DNA from: Verrucomicrobiota bacterium
GTDB taxonomy: Bacteria > Verrucomicrobiota > Verrucomicrobiia > Verrucomicrobiales > Verrucomicrobiaceae
Length of the DNA: 37,063 nt
NCBI GenBank assembly: GCA_026397605.1
Contig: JAPLUM010000764.1
Span: 1-37,063, forward strand
Direction of reading: 5' to 3'
Shown piece by piece: positions 18,706 through 27,281 of the stretch (the first letter of the stretch is position 1; every line of letters starts with the position of its first letter). Below the pieces are notes generated by a model. That model was not told the DNA's origin. It saw only the letters and a list, made by a program, of their open reading frames with translations, and did no database searches. The position numbers were made by a program, and so were the translations under genes.

Positions 18706-20328
18706 TCACTTTGCCTGGGCTTTTTGCACTTCCTGGAAGGGAGAAATCACACCCATAGTCGTGGGGATGAATTCATCGGTGCGGAAGCAGCCGGCTGGAA
18801 GGCCTTCGGCGTTGATGAGATTGGCGCCTTCAGGCCATGCGGCCCAGGCGTAGCGGACGCCGATGGGAGTTGGCACTTCCAGGCTGGTGACAATTATTTC
18901 ATTGCCCTCAATCTTGGCCTGCGCCCAGACCCATTTTTTATCTTCGCCTGTGATTTGGAAATGCTTCAGCTCCCCGCCATCACGGGTTTTCAGACCACCG
19001 CCGACGTGATCAAACTGGAGCCGAACTTGGCTGCCTTCGACCAGGGCATTTTTAAACATCGGGCCACTGAAGACGGCATCAGCTCTGCCGTAGTCTTTAG
19101 CCAATGCCCACAGTGCTAGGCGGCGACCGACTTACTGTTTGTTTTTGGGATGGATATTTTTTTCTTCACCGATGTCGTTGGTGACGGCTAGACCAACTTT
19201 CGGCAGGGTAATGGCGGTTAAATATTGGGCCTCTTGCAATTCAGCCCAGGTATCGGCTATGCCAGGTTCTTTGGCGATGGGCAGACTGTTCCCAAAGCTA
19301 GCCAGCTGCACGATGTAAAAGCTAAAGGGATCATTCCAGCGGGTGCGCCAGTCATTGATCATGTTTGGGAGCAGTTCCTGATATTGAAAGGCACGTTTCT
19401 GATTGGATTCACCCTGATACCAAATGGCTCCCTGCACGGCATAAGGGATCAAAGGGGCCACCATGGCATTGAAGAGCACGGCTGGGTGATGCGGTGTCTT
19501 ATTCGGATCATCGGGTGGGCGCGGGGCTGGTGGGACTTTCTTTTTTTGATCAGCGGGCAGTTTAGCGTTCTCTTCGCTGATCTTCTTGGATTCAGCCTGC
19601 CAGGCGACTTTGGCGGCCTCGAACTTTGCAGTTTCAGCGGCCTGATCCCAGCTCTGGCGGATGCCGTCCCAGTCGCTAAGCATCTGCGCTGCGCAGGGAC
19701 GCTCTTCCAGAGATTCACGACTGGTCCAGGCTTCTACCCGAGTACCTCCCCAGGAGGTATTGATGAGCCCGACAGGCACTTTCAGAACCTGATGAAGATG
19801 GCGTCCGTAAAAATAAGCCACCGCAGAAAAGCTACCCACATTGGCGGGATTAGCCTCTTTCCAGGAGCCTTTCACATCTGTCGCCGGCGTCATGCCTGTA
19901 GCACGCTCGACACCGAACATGCGGATCTGGGGTGAATTGGCACCTGCGATTTCTTGCTCTGCGTTGCCGGACTGGCTCACGGTCCATTGCATATTGGATT
20001 GGCCAGAGCAGACCCAGACTTCACCGATGAGCAGGTTCTTCAGTGTAACCGTGTTTTTACCACTGACCGTCAGCTCCTGCGGTTGCGCATTGGCAGCCAT
20101 CGGGTCCAAAGTCACCCGCCATTTGCCGTCCAGATCAGCGCGGGTGACCTGCGTCTGTCCGGCAAAGCGCACGGTGACATCCTCATCCACTGCCGCCGAT
20201 CCCCAGACCGGAACGGGCTTACCCTGCTGGAGCACCAGATTGTCGCTGAAGATGACAGGCAGGCTCACATCAGCCAAGGCGAAGCCTGTGAGAAAGCTCA
20301 GGGTAAAACAATGCAGAAACAGTTTCAT
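18706..20328 (-). pseudogene. Sialate O-acetylesterase (SASA/SGNH) interrupted by an in-frame TAA at 19132-19134
   Basis: Both ORFs (19132-20328, 18706-19104) are in the same frame: ...[35 protein letters not shown].... GQSNM nucleophile motif and D...IHP catalytic region lie upstream of the stop. Confidence 0.8.
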
Positions 20329-20441
20329 AGAATAGGTCTAACGCTACTCGGAACCATAAACACGCAGACGAACTCTGGGCAAGGCTGGATTTAGAAGTGC
20401 TTACAGGTATCCGACCAGCAAAGATGCTGATTATGCTGTGA

Positions 20442-22505
20442 TTAAAACCGATACGTCACACGGCAGCGGAACATGCGAGGCTCTACGGGGTGGATGTGTG
20501 TGTCATTGGCTGCGAGTTGGCCTGGAGCTCGGCTCTCATAGAAATAGGAGATGTCGTTGTCTTGACGGTTCAGCAGATTCAGGCAATCGACGGCTACTTC
20601 CCAGTTCTTCTTCCGATAGCCAACCGTGGCATTCACCTGAATGCTATCGCGACCGCGTTGGGTATCGGTTTCTTCGAGGGGACTGTTGGCAAACATGCGC
20701 ACACGTGCTCCTGCAAACCAACCTGAATCATTGCCCTGCGCACCGAGATTAAAACCTCCGCTGAACATGATGGGGATACTGTTAGGGATGTGATTGGCAT
20801 TGCTCGGAGCATCGATGAATCGGGCGTAGGTCAGGGCCAGTTCGGCATCGGTGCTGAACCATTTCGTAGGCCTCCAGTAACTGGCTAGCTCGATCCCATA
20901 CCGCTCCGAGCCAGGCCCTGGTTCATTCGTGCCGGCATCACCCACATAGACGAGCTCGCTGTCACTCTGAAGCCAAAAGAGGGCCAGTGTAGTTGTCATG
21001 TTTTTCACTGTCTGACTACGCACACCGATCTCGGCACCCATGGTGCGAACCAAGGCATCTGCGGGATTAGTGCCTGACATGACGCCACGGGCGTCATTGC
21101 TATGAAAACCAGTGCCAAAATTTAGATACAGCTCATTCTTTTTCCAAGGACCAAAGATGGCGCTGAATTTAGGACTGATGATGCCAGCCGTTTCAGCATC
21201 TTGGCCGCTGCTCGTGCTGTCTTGTGGCTCAAAGTAATACAAATCACCACGCAGGCCCAAGACTGTTTTAAACCAGGGTGTCCAACGCGTGACCACTTCC
21301 CCATAAAGACCGATGCTTGACTGTAAAATGTCGTCTTGTCGGATCTCCGTATGACGACGCCGATTTTGCGTCTGCCATAGCCCGATGCCATCGATCAAAT
21401 CAGTACGTGTTTGCAGGCCCAGAGTGATGTCTGATTCCACTCCTAGGAAGTCGCGCTTCTCCCAGGTGCGGGCCACGTTACCCCCAAAGACCCAGCGCTG
21501 CTCGGCTTGCTGAAACTGATCTCCTGTGGGCAACCCTGGATCAAGCTGGTAGGTGAAGTTTGAATAGAGATCCAGGATGTAATAAATCGCGTAAAGATTG
21601 GCGCGAGTGACAACATCATCGTTCCGCTGCTCCATAGCGATATTTAGGCTGTAGCGCTCGCTCTCCCCGCCTGCGGTTGGGTCCAGTGTATCATAGCCGC
21701 CGAGAGTGCCATTATTGACGAGCCTGGAGGGGATCTGATCCGTGCTGGTCCAGGAACCATGATAACCCATGAAGGTCACAGAGAGCTTCGTGTCATCATC
21801 GTTTTTAAACCAGCGTAACAGGCCGTTCCAACGATTGAATTCCTCCGGCTGAGTCCAAGGGCCATCATAATAGTTATACTCCAAAGCGTAGGTGAGGCCC
21901 TGCTGCACACCTTGTTCCAAATTGGATGGTAGATCCAAGGTGCCCGCGACGAGAGCTCGGTAGTAGTTGTATTCGCCAAACTCAACCTTCACCAAATTTT
22001 TCGGCACCACATCCCACAGAAGAAAGTTGGCACTGCCTGCTGTGGATAAATCCCCGTCAGCAGCCGTATAGGTACCTTTGGCATAGTCCAGTGACCCAAT
22101 CATTTCTGGGATCAACGGATTCAGGTCTGTGTAGCCCTGACCATGGGCATGAGTCCGCATGTTCAGCGGCATGCCTTCCAGGCTCATGGCAAAGTCAGTG
22201 CCGTGATCCAGATTGAAGCCACGCAAAAAATACTGGTTCGCCTTTCCTCCACCCGCATGCTGTGTCGCGATCATGCCAGGGATGGCCTCCACGATTTCTC
22301 CACGCCTGAGCAGTGGCCGCGCCAGGAAGTCCGCCTGAGTTGCATGTCCTTTGGATGCGGCGTCCGTTTTCCCGAGTAAATCCTCCGCCTTGCCCTCGAT
22401 CACGATTTCATCCAGCGTCTCCGTTTTTGTCGCTGGGCTGGCTGTTTGCGCCTGGGTGGCTACCCATGACATGAAATAGATTGCTAGAGAAAGACGAATG
22501 ACCAT
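20442..22505 (-). CDS. TonB-dependent outer-membrane receptor
   Basis: Signal peptide MVIRLSLAIYFMSWVATQAQTA, TonB-box-like ETLDEIVIEGKA, plug motif GGKANQYFLRGFNLDHGTDFAMSLEGMPLNMRTHAHGQGYTDLNPLIPE, beta-barrel ending VEPRMFRCRVTYRF. Confidence 0.92.
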   Translation of the reverse strand: MVIRLSLAIYFMSWVATQAQTASPATKTETLDEIVIEGKAEDLLGKTDAASKGHATQADFLARPLLRRGEIVEAIPGMIATQHAGGGKANQYFLRGFNLDHGTDFAMSLEGMPLNMRTHAHGQGYTDLNPLIPEMIGSLDYAKGTYTAADGDLSTAGSANFLLWDVVPKNLVKVEFGEYNYYRALVAGTLDLPSNLEQGVQQGLTYALEYNYYDGPWTQPEEFNRWNGLLRWFKNDDDTKLSVTFMGYHGSWTSTDQIPSRLVNNGTLGGYDTLDPTAGGESERYSLNIAMEQRNDDVVTRANLYAIYYILDLYSNFTYQLDPGLPTGDQFQQAEQRWVFGGNVARTWEKRDFLGVESDITLGLQTRTDLIDGIGLWQTQNRRRHTEIRQDDILQSSIGLYGEVVTRWTPWFKTVLGLRGDLYYFEPQDSTSSGQDAETAGIISPKFSAIFGPWKKNELYLNFGTGFHSNDARGVMSGTNPADALVRTMGAEIGVRSQTVKNMTTTLALFWLQSDSELVYVGDAGTNEPGPGSERYGIELASYWRPTKWFSTDAELALTYARFIDAPSNANHIPNSIPIMFSGGFNLGAQGNDSGWFAGARVRMFANSPLEETDTQRGRDSIQVNATVGYRKKNWEVAVDCLNLLNRQDNDISYFYESRAPGQLAANDTHIHPVEPRMFRCRVTYRF

Positions 22506-22568
22506 AAAAGGATGCTGTGTGCAGCCTTTAGGACGACTTGCTTCAAGCCAGCCCACAAAAAAGATTTC

Positions 22569-23180
22569 TCACAGCACCGTATTCCACCATTCCAGGAGCA
22601 TCTGGCGCGCCCGATAGAGCCGCCCCTCCACGGCACGCACGGAACAATTCAGCACCTCAGCACACTCCACCTGACTGAGACCTTCCACGGTAATGAGCAT
22701 CAGGACGATTCGTAGAGGCTCCGGCAGGATGGCTAGCCCACGATCTAACTTTTCCATCTCGCCCGTCCACTCCGCGCGCACATCAGGAGCATTTTGCTGA
22801 CAGGCAGGCGTGTGATCCAGCTCGTCAAAAGACGACGTTTTCGCTTGTTGCTTCGAGGTGCGCGTTTTTGCACGATCACGGCATAGATTGAGCGCTATCT
22901 GATAAAGCCATGAAGATAGCCTGGCCCGTCCCTTAAACTCCGGCAAAGCCCGCCAAGCATGGACAAAGGCATCCTGACAGACCTCGCGAGCATCCTCTGC
23001 GCAATGTAGCCAGCGGAAACAAAAGCTCATCAGCCGAGATTCATACTGCCGCATGATCCACTCAAAAGCCGCCATATCTCCAGCCTGCGCAGCACGGATC
23101 TTCTTCGCCTCCAAACTTTCGCAGGGAGACGATTCCGTCTCTAAGGCAAAGAGATCAAGGCTCGCGGGTAAGGCTATCAT
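22569..23180 (-). CDS. ECF-type RNA polymerase sigma factor (CnrH-like position)
   Basis: ESRLMSFCFRWLHCAEDAREVCQDAFVHAWRALPEFKGRARLSSWLYQIALNLCRDRAK (sigma2) and LPEPLRIVLMLITVEGLSQVECAEVLNCSVRAVEGRLYRARQMLLE (sigma4). Confidence 0.93.
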   Translation of the reverse strand: MIALPASLDLFALETESSPCESLEAKKIRAAQAGDMAAFEWIMRQYESRLMSFCFRWLHCAEDAREVCQDAFVHAWRALPEFKGRARLSSWLYQIALNLCRDRAKTRTSKQQAKTSSFDELDHTPACQQNAPDVRAEWTGEMEKLDRGLAILPEPLRIVLMLITVEGLSQVECAEVLNCSVRAVEGRLYRARQMLLEWWNTVL

Positions 23181-23616
23181 AGGTCCAATCTAAAAGCCGC
23201 TTGGCCTGCGCAGGCCGCAGGTGGCGTTTCATGGCAAAAAAGTGATCAAGAGTGAGGCGTTGAAGCTCGCCCTGAGACTGGTTCAGGCCTGCTAGAGCTG
23301 ACTTCAAGCGTACGTCATTCGGATCAGCGGCAGAAATGGATTCAGCCACCGCCAATCCCGATCTGCGAATATCCGCCTTGAGCTTCATGCGTTTCACCTC
23401 AAACTCTGCTTCCAACGGCTCCAAGATCGCATGTTGTTCAGGCGTGATGTCTAAATGCTCATGCATCCATGCATGGAAATCAGGCTGCAGATGATCCCCT
23501 GCATGAGCCTCACCATGTCGGTGCAGGACCCAGTCCGTGACCCACCAAGCCGTGCCGCCTGCCATGATCACAGAAGACAGGACCGCGATCAGCAACCATT
23601 TCACGCGTGTCGTCAT
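23155..23616 (-). CDS. TM-anchored periplasmic heavy-metal sensor, CnrX-like
   Basis: N-terminal TM anchor then PDFHAWMHEHLDITPEQHAILEPLEAEFEVKR...ELQRLTLDHFFAMKRHLRPAQAKRLL. HxxxH, E, HxxxM arrangement as recalled for CnrX. Confidence 0.8.
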   Translation of the reverse strand: MTTRVKWLLIAVLSSVIMAGGTAWWVTDWVLHRHGEAHAGDHLQPDFHAWMHEHLDITPEQHAILEPLEAEFEVKRMKLKADIRRSGLAVAESISAADPNDVRLKSALAGLNQSQGELQRLTLDHFFAMKRHLRPAQAKRLLDWTYDSLTREP

Positions 23617-23900
23617 TGGGCTTTAGCCTCTCTAAAAAGGGTCATCGTTGGTGGAGTTGCGTGTGTTTGATCCTGCGAGGCTAACGACCAACAGACGATG
23701 ATCGCAGTCACCACACCCGTTATTAAGGAAGCGATCAGCAGCAGCCTCACAAAGAACCGCCAGCGCTGCGCTCGGCCATCATCGCATTGAAGCCTCTTTT
23801 TGAGTTCGTCGTCTCTCGAAGGCAATAGTCCTCCTGGCGCATCCCATGCAGTACGCTTCAGCAGGCTGTTTAACTCGGTCTCATTCATTTCTGAATCCAC
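23613..23900 (-). CDS. Small single-TM protein, candidate CnrY-like anti-sigma factor
   Basis: About 46-residue cytoplasmic N-terminus, one TM (FFVRLLLIASLITGVVTAIIVCW), short periplasmic tail. ATGA overlap with the CnrX-like gene. Start GTG 23900 or ATG 23888. Confidence 0.65.
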   Translation of the reverse strand: MDSEMNETELNSLLKRTAWDAPGGLLPSRDDELKKRLQCDDGRAQRWRFFVRLLLIASLITGVVTAIIVCWSLASQDQTHATPPTMTLFREAKAQ

Positions 23901-23902
23901 TA
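23892..23902 (-). repeat. Inverted repeat copy A (minus-strand TAGTGGATTCA)
   Basis: Plus strand TGAATCCACTA is the exact reverse complement of TAGTGGATTCA at 23976-23986. Confidence 0.75.
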
Positions 23903-23975
23903 TGAAGTGAATATGAGTTCGATGAAAAGCTAATTTAGAAGAACTCTAACGAAACTTCCTCAACGCATGACTCCG

Positions 23976-23986
23976 TAGTGGATTCA
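23976..23986 (+). repeat. Inverted repeat copy B (TAGTGGATTCA)
   Basis: Exact 11-bp inverted copy. With flanks, ACTCCGTAGTGGATTCA versus ACTTCATAGTGGATTCA (15/17 identical). Confidence 0.75.
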
Positions 23987-24059
23987 ATGACACACTCAAG
24001 GCCTACTCAATGCCAATCCCTGAGGAGCAAGAGGACGACTCTGATGCTTTCTTATACAC

Positions 24060-24983
24060 ATGGATAACCATTCATACTCCCACAGTCGGTGGCTGCGCAA
24101 ATTCGGTCTCGGGGCCTGCGCAGCCGTGTCTCTCCTGAGTCAAGCTCAAGCCGGCGCGCCCGTGCTATCTGCGAAAACAGCCACACCTCCGGTGGACGCT
24201 GTCGATTGGAAGCAGCACACCATCGCGCCAGTGACAAATCCGATCTTCTTTGAAGATGCCGTGATCCGCTCTGAGATCCGCCCCATCTTTGCTTATCATA
24301 ACATTGATGATTCCTTCCTTGGTGGCGGCAATGCTAAGCTATACGCTTTACAGATCCGCTATGCCATCACAGATCGCCTAGCCTTCATCGCCAATCAGGA
24401 TGGCTACTTGCAAGTGCACAATGCAGCCTTGGCCAATCCTGAAGGCTGGATGGATCTGGCGCTCGGCTTCAAATATGCCCTGATTGATGATAAAGCATCA
24501 CAGTTCATTTTAACCCCAGGTCTCACCTTTCATGTGCCAACTGGCGATGATGTCGTCTTCCAAGGCCGTGGGGGTGGCGAGTTCAATCCCTTCATCTCTT
24601 TCCAAAAAGGATTCGGTGATTTCCATATTTCCGGCAATGTGGGTGCCCGCATCCCCGTCACTGGCAACGAACAAAGCACGATTGGCCACTACAGCTTGAT
24701 GCTGGATTATTATGTCTGCCGCTGGTTCATCCCATTTGTGTCTTTCAATGGCTTTACCGTGCTGAATGATGGTCAAAACATCGGCCTTGATACCGAAGGT
24801 TATGATGTGATGAACTTCGGTGCTAGCCAAGCCAATGGTCGCACACAAGGCATGCTCGGTGTCGGCTTCCGCTCCCGCCTATTGGACAACTTGGATTTAG
24901 GTGTTGCCTATGAAAAAGCCGCCATCAAACCTTACGGGCTGACAGAAGACCGCTTCACCTTCGATCTTTGTATCCGCTTCTAA
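24060..24983 (+). CDS. Predicted outer-membrane beta-barrel protein (hypothetical)
   Basis: Signal-peptide-like N-terminus (CAAVSLLSQAQAG), alternating beta strands, C-terminal ...FTFDLCIRF aromatic end typical of OM proteins. Confidence 0.65.
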   Translation: MDNHSYSHSRWLRKFGLGACAAVSLLSQAQAGAPVLSAKTATPPVDAVDWKQHTIAPVTNPIFFEDAVIRSEIRPIFAYHNIDDSFLGGGNAKLYALQIRYAITDRLAFIANQDGYLQVHNAALANPEGWMDLALGFKYALIDDKASQFILTPGLTFHVPTGDDVVFQGRGGGEFNPFISFQKGFGDFHISGNVGARIPVTGNEQSTIGHYSLMLDYYVCRWFIPFVSFNGFTVLNDGQNIGLDTEGYDVMNFGASQANGRTQGMLGVGFRSRLLDNLDLGVAYEKAAIKPYGLTEDRFTFDLCIRF

Positions 24984-25017
24984 TTTCTCTGACCGGCCGC
25001 TTCGGTCTTTGAAACCC

Positions 25018-25050
25018 AAGGCGCATGAGAGCCCCGCTCTCATGCGCCTT
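25018..25050. terminator. Strong hairpin, probable terminator
   Basis: AAGGCGCATGAGAG (25018-25031), loop CCCCG, CTCTCATGCGCCTT (25037-25050): perfect 14-bp stem, followed by CTCGTTTTG. Lies between convergent genes. Confidence 0.8.
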
Positions 25051-25117
25051 CTCGTTTTGATCGTGGGATGGATAGCAGCACTGGCCTTTTCTATCTTTGG
25101 CGCGTCAGCCCTGCCAC

Positions 25118-26290
25118 TTACCCCAGCACGTTTTTTCTCAAATCTCGCATCGAAAACAGAGTACCATCGCCGCCCTTGAGTCGGCGTGCTCCAGTCTTCC
25201 GCTTCGGGCCAAATCGACTTCGATTCTCAGCGAAGATACTTTCCACGAACTCCTGACTGCCCAACACCAATCCATCGCTGAAATAACGCACTCGTAGCCT
25301 CACAAGCTCCATTTGGCTCAGTTTCCCCTTTTCCTTGAGCACCTGTCGCGCCTCATCTGCCGTCACTCCTCTGCGCACCACATTCACATTTTGCGCATCC
25401 TTGACCTCCACGCCCGTGGAAAATAGCAAGCAGCGATAGGAATCTGCGCCGCCATTTTCCCAACCATCCACGGGCGTTCCCGTCACCTTGCTAAGCCCTC
25501 GCTGCGCCTTTCGTATCCCACTCACGGCCTCCGCATAACCGCACCAGCGATAGTCCTTCGGATCATCCACCAAGCCTGCACGCACGGGATTGAGATCAAT
25601 ATAAGTCGCCATCGTGTGTAGAGGCTCACCTTTGCCCTCCACCATCACACTTTTATAGCGATCCATCCAAAGCGTCCCCTTTCTCTCGCGACGTTTATTA
25701 AACCAGCGACTGAATCGCTCCTTCACCTCCTTCATGTAGGTAGCTAGATCACAAAACCGCTTCTTGATTCCCTCCAGCTTCGTCTGAACTAGAGCTTCAA
25801 GACCCATCTTTCGGAGATCAGCGATTTCAGCTCTCAAAAAATCCACGTAAGCCTTGCTATAAAGCACTCGCAAATGCGCCAGCAACCGCTCCTCGCCCTC
25901 TGGACCAGCGAAACGTTCCAGCCACATCTCCTTTTTTGGCACCTCCACCAGTGCATGGAAATGGTTCCCCATAATGCAGTAGGTGACCAGTTTCACGCCG
26001 GAGAACTCCGCCAGCCTCCAAAGCACCCGCTTAAGAGCCTCTTTTTCCACATCATCAAAGAACACCTCGCCACCACAAGTCCGTGACATCACATGGTAAG
26101 TGTAACTCTCCAGCGCCCCCTTCCCAAGGATCCTCCTCCGTCCTCCAGACCAGCTTCGCGCCGTCAAATAAGGCCCCGTCTTTACATTGATGCCAACCAA
26201 CTGGCTTTCCCACAATTTATTCTGATTATCAACCAATTCCATTTCTTTCATGACAATGAAATCGCCTAATCTCGAAAACAATTCAAGCAT
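25118..26290 (-). mobile_element. REP-associated tyrosine transposase (RAYT, Y1_Tnp/IS200-like)
   Basis: YTYHVMSRTCGGEVFFDDVEKEALKRVLWRLAEFSGVKLVTYCIMGNHFHALVEVP (HUH), YMKEVKERFSRWFNKRRERKGTLWMDRYKSVMVE, ATYIDLNPVRAGLVDDPKDYRWCGYAEA. Confidence 0.92.
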
Positions 26291-26397
26291 AAATTTATAA
26301 AATGCCTGACATTTAGAATGATACCGTCAATCCTAAATCTGCTGCACCACGGTTCTCTCCTTGCCAGGGGATCTGAGCGCGCCAAGTGTCGCGGCCT

Positions 26398-27273
26398 ATG
26401 AAAAGCATGACCGGATTTGGCAGGGGTGAGGCTCGGCAGGGGGACACGACTTGGGTGGTGGAGTGCAGCAGCGTGAATCGGAAGCAGTTGGAAATTTCCA
26501 TCAATCTGCCTCGTGATCTCCATGATCTGGAGACTCAGATCCGCAATCAGATCGCGGCGGATTGTTCCCGTGGGCGGATCAATGTCTCTCTGCGGGGAGA
26601 TCGCCCGGCGACGGAAGATGCGATGCCTCGCCTGGATGAGGCCGTGGCTGCGCGGTATCTGGAAGATCTACGCGGCATGTCGGCACGGCTGGGAATCTCT
26701 GCGGAACTGTCTTTGAGCGAGCTGATTCGGTTGCCAGGCGTACTCGTGAATGAATCACGGGAAACGGTAGCAGAGGAAATCTGGCCGGTGGTGCAAGTGG
26801 CGCTGACGGCAGCTTTGGAACAATTCATTGCCATGCGAAAGGCAGAGGGAGACAATCTGCGCAAAGAGATCGAGATGCGACTGACGACGATCGAGACACT
26901 GGCGGCGAGCATTGCGGAAAAAGCGCCCTTGGTGCCAGAGCATCAGCGGGCGGTGCTGCGCCAGCGCCTTGAGCAGGCGGGACTGCCGTTACCACTGGAT
27001 GATGAGCGATTGCTCAAAGAGATCGCGTTGTTTGCGGATCGCACGGACATTTCAGAGGAGATTTCTCGTGCGGCCAGTCATCTGAAACAATTCCGCAGTT
27101 ACATGTCCTCGGGCGAGCCTGTGGGCCGCAGTTTGGATTTTTTGGTGCAGGAGTTTTTCCGCGAATTCAATACGATGGGCTCCAAGTGCAACAATTCCGA
27201 GATCGCTCATCATGTGGTGAGTGCCAAGACGGAACTGGAGAAGATCCGCGAGCAAATCCAGAATGTGGAATAG
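26398..27273 (+). CDS. yicC: YicC family protein (YicC/YloC-like endoribonuclease)
   Basis: MKSMTGFGRGEARQGDTTWVVECSSVNRKQLEISINLPRDL... and C-terminal GRSLDFLVQEFFREFNTMGSKCNNSEIAHHVVSAKTELEKIREQIQNVE. Confidence 0.95.
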   Translation: MKSMTGFGRGEARQGDTTWVVECSSVNRKQLEISINLPRDLHDLETQIRNQIAADCSRGRINVSLRGDRPATEDAMPRLDEAVAARYLEDLRGMSARLGISAELSLSELIRLPGVLVNESRETVAEEIWPVVQVALTAALEQFIAMRKAEGDNLRKEIEMRLTTIETLAASIAEKAPLVPEHQRAVLRQRLEQAGLPLPLDDERLLKEIALFADRTDISEEISRAASHLKQFRSYMSSGEPVGRSLDFLVQEFFREFNTMGSKCNNSEIAHHVVSAKTELEKIREQIQNVE

Positions 27274-27281
27274 TCGGCGTG

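Noticed and set aside
19132-19134. Selenocysteine or pyrrolysine recoding at the esterase stop
   Set aside because: The codon is TAA, not TGA or TAG, and no associated machinery is visible; mutation or sequencing error is simpler.
23978-24060. Duplicated start of the CnrY-like ORF (GTGGATTCA) upstream of the beta-barrel gene
   Set aside because: The plus-strand GTG is out of frame with ATG 24060 and reaches a stop immediately; the shared sequence is better treated as a DNA inverted repeat.
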